Below, in pieces: positions 9,032-16,310 of a stretch of DNA of 64,000 bases. The position numbers and the translations under genes are program-made. Within the stretch, counting starts at the first letter, position 1; each line of letters starts with the position of its first letter. This DNA is from Micromonospora narathiwatensis (lineage in GTDB: Bacteria; Actinomycetota; Actinomycetes; Mycobacteriales; Micromonosporaceae), in assembly GCF_900089605.1 (NCBI RefSeq), contig NZ_LT594324.1, positions 6,014,001 to 6,078,000 on the forward strand. The letters are read 5' to 3'. The notes under the pieces were generated by a model, which worked only from the letters and a program-made list of their open reading frames with translations, was not told the DNA's origin and ran no database searches.

Positions 9032-9439
9032 TCAGCCGAGCCGGGTCAGGCCCGCCGCGGCCCGCTCGACGATGAGGCAGCGGTCCTCGACGTAGTCGAT
9101 CCCCGCCTCCTCGGCGACCTGCCGCGCCTGCGCCGAGACGATCCCGAGCTGCAACCACACCGCCGGCGCGCCGATCGCCACCGCCTGCCGGACCACGTCG
9201 ACCGCGTCCCGGGCCGGACGGAACACGTCCACCAGGTCGACCGGGTGCGGGATGTCGGCCAGCGACGGGTACGCCTTCTCGCCGAACAGCTCGTCCACCG
9301 TCGGGTTCACCGGGATGATCCGCCAGCCGTACCGTCGCATCTCCGCCGGCACCCGGTGCGCGGCCTTGCCCGGGTCGCGGGACGCGCCCACGACGGCGAT
9401 CACGGCGGAGTCGGCGAGGATCTGTTGAGCTGAACGCAC
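9032..9439 (-). CDS. CoA-binding domain protein (YccU-like)
   Basis: A 135-aa stand-alone CoA-binding (Rossmann-like) protein. Motifs are VIAVVGASRDPGKAAHRVP near the N-terminus, PVNPTVDELFGEKAYPSL in the middle and PAVWLQLGIVSAQA later, all typical of the YccU/succinyl-CoA-synthetase-like fold. Members bind CoA or acyl-CoA; the precise role is unknown. The start is GTG. It lies downstream of the radical-SAM gene in the same direction with about 40 nt between, so co-transcription is likely. Confidence 0.85.
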   Translation of the reverse strand: MRSAQQILADSAVIAVVGASRDPGKAAHRVPAEMRRYGWRIIPVNPTVDELFGEKAYPSLADIPHPVDLVDVFRPARDAVDVVRQAVAIGAPAVWLQLGIVSAQARQVAEEAGIDYVEDRCLIVERAAAGLTRLG

Positions 9440-9476
9440 CCGACGAGCCTATCCCTGTCGTACCCCGGGGCGCCGC

Positions 9477-10520
9477 CTAGAGCAGCGTCAACTGGTCCGC
9501 CGGGGTCGGTGGCGGCTCGGGCAGCCGCCGGTTGTCGCCGGCCTCGCCCCGGTGCAGGCCGTGCCGGCGGGCCGCCATCCGCACCCGCGCGGTCACCTCC
9601 CGCTGGTAGGCCTGCGGCGCGTACGCGCCGGAGCGGTAGAGCTGCCGGTAGCGGGGGACCAGGTGCGGGAAGTCGCGGGCCAGCCAGTGCGCGTACCACT
9701 CCCGGGCGCCGGGGCGCAGGTGCAGCGGCAGTGGGGTGACGCCGGTGGCCCCGGACGCGGCGACGGCGGCCACGGTGGCGTCGATCGACTCCTCGTCGTC
9801 GCTCAGCCCGGGCAGGATCGGTGCCATCAGCACCCCCACCTCGAACCCGGCGTCGGTGAGCTGGCGTACCGCCTCCAGCCGGCGGCGCGGGCCGGGGGTG
9901 CCCGGCTCGACCGCCCGCCACAGCGCCTCGTCGACGAACCCCACCGAGTACGACAGCGCGACCCGGGTGACCTCGGCGGCCTGGCGCAGCAGCGGCAGGT
10001 CCCGAAGCAGCAGCGTGCCCTTGGTGAGGATCGAGAACGGGTTCGCGAAGTCCCGCAGCGCCTCGATGATCGGCGGCATGAGGGCGTAGCGCCCCTCGGC
10101 CCGCTGGTAGCAGTCCACGTTGGTGCCCATGGCGATGTGCGCGCCGCGCCAGCGTGGGGCGGCCAGCTCGCGACGGACCAGCTCGCCGGCGTTGACCTTG
10201 ACGATCACCTTCCGGTCGAAGTCCGCGCCGGCGTCGAGGTCGAGGTAGGTGTGGGTGTTGCGGGCGAAGCAGTAGCGGCATGCATGACTACAGCCCCGGT
10301 ACGGGTTGATCGTCCACTCGAACGGGACGCGGGACTGGCCGGGCACCCGGTTGATGATCGACTTCGCCTGCACCTCGTAGAACGTCATGCCGGCGAAGCC
10401 GGGGGTGTCGAAGGTGCGGGCGACGGCGCCGGGGAGCGCCAGCGGCAGGGGTGGAGCCGCCGGCGCTGCCCCGTCGGGAGTCCCCTCGTCCGGGGGAGCG
10501 GAGAGGTTGTCCCAGCGCAT
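9477..10520 (-). CDS. Radical SAM protein, Rv2578c/SplB-like family
   Basis: A 347-aa radical S-adenosylmethionine enzyme. The cluster-binding motif is CSHACRYC (C-x3-C-x2-C, about residues 75-82) in the NPYRGCSHACRYCFARNTHT context characteristic of the Rv2578c group, annotated elsewhere as DNA repair photolyase-like. MGTNVDCYQRAEGRY and the GVTPLPLHLRPGAREWY region follow. The start at 10520 (MRWDNLSAPPDE) is chosen because upstream codons are Arg-rich and unconserved. Substrate is unknown; DNA-lesion repair is a family-level guess. It diverges from the DCC1 gene. Confidence 0.85.
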   Translation of the reverse strand: MRWDNLSAPPDEGTPDGAAPAAPPLPLALPGAVARTFDTPGFAGMTFYEVQAKSIINRVPGQSRVPFEWTINPYRGCSHACRYCFARNTHTYLDLDAGADFDRKVIVKVNAGELVRRELAAPRWRGAHIAMGTNVDCYQRAEGRYALMPPIIEALRDFANPFSILTKGTLLLRDLPLLRQAAEVTRVALSYSVGFVDEALWRAVEPGTPGPRRRLEAVRQLTDAGFEVGVLMAPILPGLSDDEESIDATVAAVAASGATGVTPLPLHLRPGAREWYAHWLARDFPHLVPRYRQLYRSGAYAPQAYQREVTARVRMAARRHGLHRGEAGDNRRLPEPPPTPADQLTLL

Positions 10521-10611
10521 GGAGCCAATTCGAACACGCGTACGAACGCAGCGCAAGTGACGCGCCGGACATCCGCGACCCGAGCGGGCCGATCGGGTGC
10601 AGGATGGTGGC

Positions 10612-11031
10612 ATGGAGACGTCGACCTTCGTCTACGACGGCGACTGCGCGTTCTGCACCCGCTGCGCGCAGTTCATCGAGCGCCGGATCCCCACCGGCGC
10701 GCGGGTGGTGCCCTGGCAGTTCGCCGACCTGGCGGCGCTGGGGCTGACGGAGGCCGAGTGCGAGGAGGCGGTGCAGTGGGTGGGCGCCGACGGCTCCCGC
10801 GCCGCCGGCCCGGACGCCATCGCCAGACTGCTCGGCGACAGCACGCCGCTGTGGCGGACCGCCGGCGCCGGTCTGCGCTTCCCGCCGGTGCGGGCCGCCG
10901 CCTGGCCGGCGTACCGGTGGGTGGCCCGCAACCGGCACCGGATGCCGGGTGGCACGGCCGCGTGCGCGTTGCCCCAGGAGGCCCGGGAACGCCTCTACGG
11001 CCCGACCGGCCGTCCCGCCGCCGGATCCTGA
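10612..11031 (+). CDS. DCC1-like thiol-disulfide oxidoreductase
   Basis: A 139-aa DUF393/DCC1 protein. The family signature DGDCAFCTRC is at residues 9-18, with the redox C-x-x-C at Cys12/Cys15; later are AVQWVGADGSRAAGPDAIA and WPAYRWVARNR. The ATG is preceded 6 nt upstream by a -10-like CAGGAT, consistent with a leaderless message. The next gene, on the opposite strand, encodes an HTTM protein, and DCC1 and HTTM domains are often neighbours or fused in bacteria. The pair may therefore share a membrane redox or carboxylase-like role, which is inferred. Confidence 0.85.
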   Translation: METSTFVYDGDCAFCTRCAQFIERRIPTGARVVPWQFADLAALGLTEAECEEAVQWVGADGSRAAGPDAIARLLGDSTPLWRTAGAGLRFPPVRAAAWPAYRWVARNRHRMPGGTAACALPQEARERLYGPTGRPAAGS

Positions 11032-11047
11032 CCGGCCGCCCCCGCGC

Positions 11048-11072
11048 CTCGCCGCCCGGCCCGCGCGGCGAG
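11048..11072. terminator. Hairpin between converging DCC1 and HTTM genes
   Basis: Arms CTCGCCGC (11048-11055) and GCGGCGAG (11065-11072) with a 9-nt loop, 16 nt after the DCC1 stop and before the HTTM stop. Probably terminates both. Confidence 0.5.
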
Positions 11073-11122
11073 GGTCACAATCTGGATCGTGGCGACGGCG
11101 GGTGGGGCGAATGCCCGGCCGG

Positions 11123-12070
11123 TCAGGTGCCGGCAGCCGGGCCGACGGCCGGCTCGGGGCCCGTCGCCGGGCCGGCGACCGGCTCGGCGTCGGTGGCCGG
11201 GGTGGCCGTCGTGGGCGGGGCCGCTTCGCTGCCGGGGGTGCCGCGACCACGGGTCAGCAGCCGGCGGGCCCACACCACCGGGCGGACCTTCTCCAGCGGC
11301 AGGAAGCTGGTCATCGCCACCAGGTGCGGGGCGAACGAGATGGTGATCGTCGCGATGGTCACCAGGTGGAACGAGTAGAAGAAGCCCACCGCGGCCAGCC
11401 GCCACCGCTGGGGTAGCACGAAGACCAGCGGGCTGAGCAGCTCGAAGGCGAGAATGCCGAACTGCGCGACGACCAGCAGGTGCGGCACCTGGGCGATCAC
11501 GTCGGCCAGTTCGGTGCCGCGGCGGATGATCGCCCGGGCCAGCACGGATCCGGTCGCCCAGTCCAGGCCGCCGAAGCGGAATTTCGCCCAGGCCGCCAGG
11601 AAGTAGGTGCAGATGACCGCGATCTGGGTGACCCGCAACGCCCAGCCGCCAGCCTCCGTGCGGGTGGGGTCGCCGTGCCGGGCGCGCCCGGCGGTGGGCA
11701 GGACGGCCAGCGCGACGAGCAGCCCGAACCGGTCGTGGTCGACCTTGCCGTAGCTCATCGCGACGATCATCCACTCGAAGTAGAGCGCGAAGACCGCCCA
11801 GCCGAGCAGGCGCGGCGCCCGCCCGGTCGCGGCGAGCAGGGAGAGGGCCAGCAGCCCCCAGAAGATCACGGCGACCAGCGCCGGGGTGGGGGTCGGCAGG
11901 CCCAGCAGTCGACCGATCAGCAGCGGCCGGTAGAGGTCGCCGGGCACGTCGACGCGGGTGCGTACCCAGGGGGTGAAGACGACCAGGTCGGCGGCGACGA
12001 AGAGGTAGACGAGGGTACGGAAGGCGGCCACCCGGCCGCGCGGGACCGCCTCGGTCAGCCAGCCGGTCAC
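11123..12070 (-). CDS. HTTM-domain membrane protein
   Basis: About 315 aa with seven or more hydrophobic helices, of the horizontally transferred transmembrane (HTTM) family related to vitamin K-dependent gamma-carboxylase. Recognisable parts are FRTLVYLFVAADLV, FALYFEWMIVAMSYGKVDHD, QIAVICTYFLAAWAKFRFGG, FELLSPLVFVLP and SFHLVTIATITISFAPHLVA. The last ~40 residues are a Pro/Ala/Thr-rich tail. The GTG at 12070 overlaps the stop of the preceding gene as GTGA, which implies translational coupling; the frame stays open upstream to 12109. Enzymatic activity is unproven in bacterial members. Confidence 0.82.
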   Translation of the reverse strand: MTGWLTEAVPRGRVAAFRTLVYLFVAADLVVFTPWVRTRVDVPGDLYRPLLIGRLLGLPTPTPALVAVIFWGLLALSLLAATGRAPRLLGWAVFALYFEWMIVAMSYGKVDHDRFGLLVALAVLPTAGRARHGDPTRTEAGGWALRVTQIAVICTYFLAAWAKFRFGGLDWATGSVLARAIIRRGTELADVIAQVPHLLVVAQFGILAFELLSPLVFVLPQRWRLAAVGFFYSFHLVTIATITISFAPHLVAMTSFLPLEKVRPVVWARRLLTRGRGTPGSEAAPPTTATPATDAEPVAGPATGPEPAVGPAAGT

Positions 12071-12507
12071 GGGGTGGCCATCCAGCGTACGGCGGTCTCG
12101 TCGGTCCACCGGCCGGTGGGACGGCCGCCCTGGATGTCGTACCAGCGGACCACGATGCGGACCTCCACCAGCGCGGGGGCGGTGGGGTGGCGCTCGGTGT
12201 ACGCGTCGGCGACCTGACGCAGCAGGGCCGGATCGCCGACGTAGCGGCTCTGCTGGCCCTCGATCTCGGCCCGGCGGATGCCGGTGGCGTCCTGGCCCAG
12301 CGAGACCACCGCTCCGGTGCGGTCCACGCCCTCGACCCGGGTGTCCGGCGCGGGCGCGTCCGGCGGGTCGGAGGTGGAGTACATCCGGAACGGCCCGAAC
12401 GGAAAGTCGTCGTCGGTGCCCCGGACGGTGCCGGCGAGGAGCAGCGCCAACCCGAGCACGGTGGCACCCAGCCGGACCGCGCGTGCGCGGGTGGTCAAGG
12501 TCTCCAT
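12067..12507 (-). CDS. Membrane-anchored protein coupled to HTTM
   Basis: A 146-aa protein with one N-terminal hydrophobic segment (about residues 11-28, VRLGATVLGLALLLAGTV) and an extracytoplasmic domain containing DDDFPFGPFRMYSTSDPPDA and VEVRIVVRWYDIQGGRPTG. Its stop overlaps the HTTM start, so the two are made together and probably form one unit. I do not recognise a named family. The FPFGPFRMY stretch recalls small proteins next to HTTM genes in other actinobacteria, but that is memory only. Upstream, thioredoxin is separated by a strong terminator. Confidence 0.7.
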   Translation of the reverse strand: METLTTRARAVRLGATVLGLALLLAGTVRGTDDDFPFGPFRMYSTSDPPDAPAPDTRVEGVDRTGAVVSLGQDATGIRRAEIEGQQSRYVGDPALLRQVADAYTERHPTAPALVEVRIVVRWYDIQGGRPTGRWTDETAVRWMATP

Positions 12508-12613
12508 CGGCTGGTCACGATACGCGATGAAAAGCCGGGAGGTGTCCGTCCGTCGTCCAGTTTGCGCTGGCCGTGTCGGCGGGCGGTCGGACCGCGCGGC
12601 GGTCCGCCCGGAG

Positions 12614-12658
12614 ACGACACCGGCCGGGCCCTTGAGTCGCGGGCCCGGCCGGTGTCGT
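12614..12658 (-). terminator. Strong hairpin terminator after trxA
   Basis: A perfect 18-bp inverted repeat (arms 12614-12631 and 12641-12658, 9-nt loop) begins 16 nt beyond the thioredoxin stop. It should separate trxA transcription from the two membrane-protein genes further down the minus strand. Confidence 0.8.
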
Positions 12659-12673
12659 AGTCGGCGGTGCGGA

Positions 12674-13042
12674 TCAGTGCTCGTGGCCTTGCGCGGCCAG
12701 CTGCTGGCGGACCTCGTCCATGTCCAGCTTCTCGACCTGCTCGATCAGGTTCTCCAGCGCGGACTCGGGCAGGGCGCCCGGCTGCGCGAAGACGATCACG
12801 CCGTCCTTGATCGCCATCACCGTGGGGATCGAGCGGATGTTGAACTTGGCCCCGAGTTCCTGCTGCGCCTCCGTGTCGACCTTGCCGAAGACGATGTCCG
12901 GGTGCTTCTCGGACGAGCGCTCGTAGACCGGCGCGAAGCGCTTGCACGGACCGCACCAGTCGGCCCAGAAGTCGAGCAGGACGATGCCGTCGCGCTCGGT
13001 CACCTCTTCGAAGTTGGCCGTGGTCAGCTCAACCGTTGCCAT
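12674..13042 (-). CDS. trxA: Thioredoxin
   Basis: A 122-aa thioredoxin with the active site WCGPC (Cys30, Cys33) in LLDFWADWCGPCKRF, the cis-Pro region IRSIPTVMAIKDG and a normal single-domain fold. About ten extra C-terminal residues (QLAAQGHEH) extend beyond the classical length. It is a cytosolic general disulfide reductase that works with thioredoxin reductase, which is not in this window. Monocistronic by context: a promoter-like region with a palindrome upstream and a strong hairpin downstream. Confidence 0.93.
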   Translation of the reverse strand: MATVELTTANFEEVTERDGIVLLDFWADWCGPCKRFAPVYERSSEKHPDIVFGKVDTEAQQELGAKFNIRSIPTVMAIKDGVIVFAQPGALPESALENLIEQVEKLDMDEVRQQLAAQGHEH

Positions 13043-13162
13043 TGCACTCTCCGATCAGCGCGGATTGCCTACGACCCGTGGAACCAGGGCTGACGCCCTT
13101 TAATTCCCGTGACGTACGCGACGAAACGCTGCGCAGCGCTGCCGTCACGCTCCGACCCATCG

Positions 13163-13191
13163 AGGCTAATCTGTCCGGCCGTTGTGTGAAA
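13163..13191 (-). promoter_or_regulatory. Candidate trxA promoter
   Basis: On the minus strand TTTCAC (13191-13186) and TAGCCT (13168-13163) are separated by 17 nt, about 120 nt upstream of trxA. The fit to housekeeping consensus is moderate. The palindrome at 13191-13215 abuts the -35 box. Confidence 0.35.
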
Positions 13192-13215
13192 CGCAAGTGC
13201 AGGACGCACTTGCGT
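13191..13215. promoter_or_regulatory. Perfect palindrome upstream of trxA
   Basis: ACGCAAGTGC, then AGGAC, then GCACTTGCGT: perfect 10-bp arms with a 5-nt centre in the trxA/maoC intergenic region, touching the candidate trxA -35 box. It could be an operator or activator site. Confidence 0.45.
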
Positions 13216-13524
13216 GACGGCACGTGATGGGAGCGTTTCCAGGGAGATCACTGCGAGTGTGCGCTACGAAACGGTAACTTGTCGCTTGACAAGGAGCTAT
13301 CCGGGCTGTGGAGATCGCCTGCGGGGTGGCCGTTCGTCACCGAGCGTATTGTTACAAAAAGATAAATGTGACATCCGTCTCTGTCGGCGCGGCCTTGTCG
13401 TACGGCAGAATCTCTCACATCAGAGCGTGGGCGGCGGGTGCCGGGGAGGGCCCCGCCGCTCATTGCGTCTCCACCCGGATCGGTCCGGGTGTGACATTTC
13501 CTCGCCCGAAGTGCCCCTGCCGTC

Positions 13525-13544
13525 GCCTTAACAGGCGGTAAGGC
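13525..13544. promoter_or_regulatory. Palindromic operator candidate before maoC
   Basis: GCCTTA (13525-13530) and TAAGGC (13539-13544) are inverted arms with an 8-nt spacer, 43 nt upstream of the MaoC start, where a regulator could block a promoter. Confidence 0.35.
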
Positions 13545-13587
13545 ATGCTGTGCCGAACTCCATCGCCGCCCGTCGAAGGGGACAAGG

Positions 13588-14103
13588 ATGCAGTTCGGCC
13601 GCTACTACGAGGAGTTCGAGGTCGGCGCGGTCTACCGGCACTGGCCGGGCAAGACGGTCACCGAGTACGACGACCACCTCTTCTGCCTGCTCACCATGAA
13701 CCACCACCCGCTGCACATGGACGCCCACTACGCCGGGACGGCGACCCAGTTCAAGCGCAACGTGGTGGTCGGCAACTACATCTACTCCCTGCTTCTGGGC
13801 ATGTCGGTGCCGGACGTCAGCGGCAAGGCGATCGCCAACCTGGAGGTCGAGTCCCTGCGGCACGTCGCCCCGACCTTCCACGGCGACACCATCTACGGCG
13901 AGACGACGGTGCTGGACAAGCGGGAGTCCGCCTCGAAGCCGGACCGCGGCGTGGTGGCCGTGGAGACCCGGGGCTACAACCAGGACGGCACCCTGGTCTG
14001 CGTGTTCCGGCGCAAGGTCATGGTGCCGAAGAAGGAGTACGCGGCGGCGGCCCTGCCCGAGGGGGTCGACCCGGAGCGACCCAGCTTCCCCGAGCCGCGC
14101 TGA
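13588..14103 (+). CDS. MaoC-family hydratase/dehydratase
   Basis: A 171-aa single hot-dog protein of the MaoC family. It has the N-terminal FGRYYEEFEVGAVYRHWPGK, the TMNHHPLHMDAHYA stretch carrying the expected catalytic His/Asp region, and VVVGNYIYSLLLGM. Members hydrate enoyl-CoA substrates; closely similar proteins act as mesaconyl-CoA hydratases. With the CitE-like lyase (3796) and acyl-CoA dehydrogenase (6917) this suggests a dispersed ethylmalonyl-CoA set, but that is inferred. A ribosome-binding AAGGGGA precedes the ATG, and a hairpin terminator follows. Confidence 0.88.
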   Translation: MQFGRYYEEFEVGAVYRHWPGKTVTEYDDHLFCLLTMNHHPLHMDAHYAGTATQFKRNVVVGNYIYSLLLGMSVPDVSGKAIANLEVESLRHVAPTFHGDTIYGETTVLDKRESASKPDRGVVAVETRGYNQDGTLVCVFRRKVMVPKKEYAAAALPEGVDPERPSFPEPR

Positions 14104-14121
14104 CGCCCGACGTACGACGCC

Positions 14122-14150
14122 GGCCCCTTCCGATCCGTGCGGAAGGGGCC
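14122..14150 (+). terminator. Terminator of maoC
   Basis: Arms GGCCCCTTCCG (14122-14132) and CGGAAGGGGCC (14140-14150) with a 7-nt loop, followed by CGTTTCCCGTTTC, 18 nt after the stop. Confidence 0.8.
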
Positions 14151-14193
14151 CGTTTCCCGTTTCGGGGCATATGCTGACGCCGGAGGTCCCCCG

Positions 14194-14277
14194 ATGAGCG
14201 AGCGCCAGCGAGCGAATCATCAGCACAGCGCTGGTGAGCCTCATGACGGCGTCGGGCGAAGCGAGACGCCGGCATGA
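14194..14277 (+). repeat. Dispersed mini-ORF repeat, copy A
   Basis: An 80-bp element runs from an ATG at 14194 to the ATG of the next gene at 14274. It contains a 27-codon open frame beginning M-S-E-R-Q-R-A-N-H-Q and ending in a TGA that overlaps the downstream ATG (ATGA). A perfect GGAGG lies 7 nt before the mini-ORF ATG. About 71 of 80 positions match copy C at 58410-58493, with identical spacing. Nine of 27 codons end in A or T, so it does not look like an old protein gene. It probably couples translation to the following gene. Confidence 0.75.
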
Positions 14278-14762
14278 GCCACTCCGTCGCCGGTGAGCCG
14301 CCCGCCGCCGGGCGTCGTGCCGCACCGCCGACCATCGCCGTCTACTCCCCGGCGGAGTGGGATCTGTTGACCGATCTTCCCGGTCGGGTCCTCGTCGCCG
14401 CCGCCTCGGCGGGACCCGGGCGCCCACCCCGCGGCGTGGCCGCCGGGCTCGCCGGGCTGGACGCCGTCGCGGCCGGCCGGGGGTTCGACAGCGACCTGGT
14501 CCGAGCCGTGGTCTCCGCGATCTACGCCCGGCACGACGGTGCCGCTGAGCGGCACGACCGGCTCACCGACATGGTCGACCTGCTCGCTGCCTGCCGGGCC
14601 ACGGTACGCGTGCTCAGGCGACGCGCCGACCCGGCCGACTCGGCGGCCTACCGGCAGTGGGTGGAGTCCGTCGCGGCCCGGGTCTGCCGGGTCGGCGACG
14701 GGGCCAGCCCGGCCGACCGGCGTTTTCTCGACCGGCTCGGCGGCGCGCTCGACCTGCGCTGA
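14274..14762 (+). CDS. Conserved hypothetical protein behind repeat A
   Basis: A 162-aa, mostly alpha-helical soluble protein with no recognised domain. Clear stretches are TIAVYSPAEWDLLTDLPGRV, DSDLVRAVVSAIYARHDG, DLLAACRATVRVLRRRADP and a C-terminal GDGASPADRRFLDRLGGAL. The regular helices and the D-x-x-x-F-L-D pattern recall TerB-like helical proteins, but this is weak. The ATG is supplied by the repeat's ATGA overlap; the first ~20 residues are low complexity. Codon bias supports real coding. Confidence 0.65.
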   Translation: MSHSVAGEPPAAGRRAAPPTIAVYSPAEWDLLTDLPGRVLVAAASAGPGRPPRGVAAGLAGLDAVAAGRGFDSDLVRAVVSAIYARHDGAAERHDRLTDMVDLLAACRATVRVLRRRADPADSAAYRQWVESVAARVCRVGDGASPADRRFLDRLGGALDLR

Positions 14763-14808
14763 CCCTCGCGGCGGCGGGCGCCGGTCCGGGCCGTACGCTC
14801 TGGAAACC

Positions 14809-15432
14809 GTGACCGACGAGCAGCTCGACGTGGGTGTGGGGCCGTGGCCCGGCGACCCGCCGGACGACCCGCGGTACGACCCGGAGCTGCTCGCCGAGGG
14901 CGACCGGCGCAACGTGGTGGACCGCTACCGGTACTGGCGGCGGGAGGCCGTGGTGGCCGACCTGGACCGGTGCCGGCACGACTTCCACGTGGCCATCGAG
15001 AACTGGCAGCACGATTTCAACATCGGCACGGTGGTCCGCAACGCCAACGCCTTCCTCGCCGCCGAGGTGCACATCGTCGGGCGGCGGCGGTGGAACCGGC
15101 GCGGGGCCATGGTGACCGACCGCTACCAGCACGTCCGGCACCATTCGACGATCGAGGAGTTCGTCGCCTGGGCGGCGGAGCGGCAGCTTCCGGTGGTCGG
15201 CATCGACAACCTGCCCGGCTCGAAGCCGCTGGAGACGAGCGTCCTCCCCCGGCGCTGCGTCCTCCTCTTCGGCCAGGAGGGGCCGGGGCTGTCCGACGTG
15301 GCCCGAGCCGCCTGCGACCAGCTCTTCTCCATCGCCCAGTACGGCTCGACCCGGTCGATCAACGCCGGGGTGGCCAGCGGCATCGCCATGCACGCCTGGG
15401 TCCGTGCCTACGCCGGGCCGCCGCCGGACTGA
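14809..15432 (+). CDS. TrmH/SpoU-family RNA 2'-O-methyltransferase
   Basis: A 207-aa SPOUT methyltransferase that transfers methyl from SAM to a ribose 2'-OH of tRNA or rRNA. All three motifs are present: NIGTVVRNANAF near residue 70, VLLFGQEGPGLS in the middle and IAQYGSTRSINAGVASGIA near the C-terminus, including the knot residues and the conserved Asn/Ser. The GTG start has a TACGCT -10-like box 9 nt upstream, suggesting leaderless mRNA. The exact RNA target cannot be told. Confidence 0.88.
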   Translation: MTDEQLDVGVGPWPGDPPDDPRYDPELLAEGDRRNVVDRYRYWRREAVVADLDRCRHDFHVAIENWQHDFNIGTVVRNANAFLAAEVHIVGRRRWNRRGAMVTDRYQHVRHHSTIEEFVAWAAERQLPVVGIDNLPGSKPLETSVLPRRCVLLFGQEGPGLSDVARAACDQLFSIAQYGSTRSINAGVASGIAMHAWVRAYAGPPPD

Positions 15433-15495
15433 CGCCATCCGACCGATCCGCCCGCTCCGCTTGACGCCCCGCCCGTGCGGGGTGACGGTGGGGAC

Positions 15496-16194
15496 GTGAG
15501 TGTCGCGATGAGCTGCCCGAGGTGCGGTGGGTCGGTCCGGGGGCCGGACCTGATGCACGGTGAGTCGCGGTGCGTGCGCTGCGGTCCGGTGCCGCCGCTG
15601 CACGTACCCGAGCACATCGGCGCCGAGATCCTGGCCAGTGTGGTGGAGCGGGTGGCCGCGGACGCCGACCCGGCCGGCCGGGCGGGCGTACCGCTCTGGT
15701 GCCCGTGGCCGCTGCCCACCGGGTGGACGCTGAGCGGGGTGGCCTGGGCCGGCGACGACCCGGGCGGGGTTCGCGCGACCGCGGTGGCCTGCGCCGGCCC
15801 GGCTCCGCTCGACGGCGGGCCGGCCGACCTCCTCTTCGTGGCCGAGGAGCCGGGCGTCGGGCTGGGCTCCCGGTTCGCCGGGCTGCCCGGTCCCGACCCG
15901 GGGCCACAGGTCGCGGAGGCCCTGTCGGAGCCCGGCCCGGGCCATCCGGAACGGGTGCCGCGCGCGAAGATCCGGGTCGCCGGCCACCCGACTCCACTGT
16001 GGCTCGTCAACTCCCCGACCGATCGAAGCGCGTACGCCGGCGAGGCTCGGGGAATGTGGCTTCATGCGATAGCCTGGCCGGCGAGTGCGGGTCACCTCCT
16101 CGCGGAAGAAGTCGTGCTGCACGACCTCACCGAGTGGACTCCGCCTGAACTCGTGTACGGCGCACCATCTCCGTACCTGCACGGACGGGCCTGA
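15496..16194 (+). CDS. DUF6758 family protein
   Basis: About 232 aa with an N-terminal zinc-ribbon-like part (MSCPRCGGSVRGPDLM, then RCVRCG), then a domain matching the actinobacterial DUF6758 family as I remember it: PLWCPWPLPTGWTLSGVAWA, VAEEPGVGLGSRFAGLPGPD and PTPLWLVN, then RGMWLHAIAWPASAGHLLAEE. Function unknown. The start is GTG at 15496 or ATG at 15508; the frame stays open upstream to 15475. Gene order with PHP and RecB-like genes downstream resembles other actinobacteria. Confidence 0.8.
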   Translation: MSVAMSCPRCGGSVRGPDLMHGESRCVRCGPVPPLHVPEHIGAEILASVVERVAADADPAGRAGVPLWCPWPLPTGWTLSGVAWAGDDPGGVRATAVACAGPAPLDGGPADLLFVAEEPGVGLGSRFAGLPGPDPGPQVAEALSEPGPGHPERVPRAKIRVAGHPTPLWLVNSPTDRSAYAGEARGMWLHAIAWPASAGHLLAEEVVLHDLTEWTPPELVYGAPSPYLHGRA

Positions 16195-16230
16195 TCGGCC
16201 GGCACCGGCGGTTGGAGAACAACACAGATA

Positions 16231-16259
16231 TTCACTGTACGACACCATGCTGATACTCT
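16231..16259 (+). promoter_or_regulatory. Candidate promoter of the small membrane protein
   Basis: TTCACT (16231-16236) and TACTCT (16254-16259) with a 17-nt spacer, in a relatively A/T-rich patch 50 nt before the ATG at 16311. Confidence 0.35.
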
Positions 16260-16310
16260 GGGTGCCACTGCGATAAACGCACCCGGTGCCGCGCGAGAGG
16301 ATGGCCCGCC

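Larger units (their letters stand above)
13043..13587. other. 545-bp gene-free divergent intergenic region
   Basis: No convincing gene was found. Short open frames here lack G/C third-position bias. Between about 13220 and 13440 the base composition is clearly more A/T-rich than the surroundings, including a short run TTACAAAAAGATAAATG. The region carries the candidate trxA promoter, a palindrome at 13191-13215 and another at 13525-13544 before the MaoC gene. It probably serves divergent trxA and maoC transcription. Confidence 0.6.

Noticed and set aside
13214..13531. 105-codon open frame in the trxA/maoC gap
   Set aside because: No third-position G/C bias, no ribosome site and no recognisable sequence.
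14614..16248. Long minus-strand open frame (544 codons) opposite the TrmH and DUF6758 genes
   Set aside because: A shadow of high-GC coding DNA; Arg/Pro/Gly-rich translation without any domain, while the plus strand has clear motifs.
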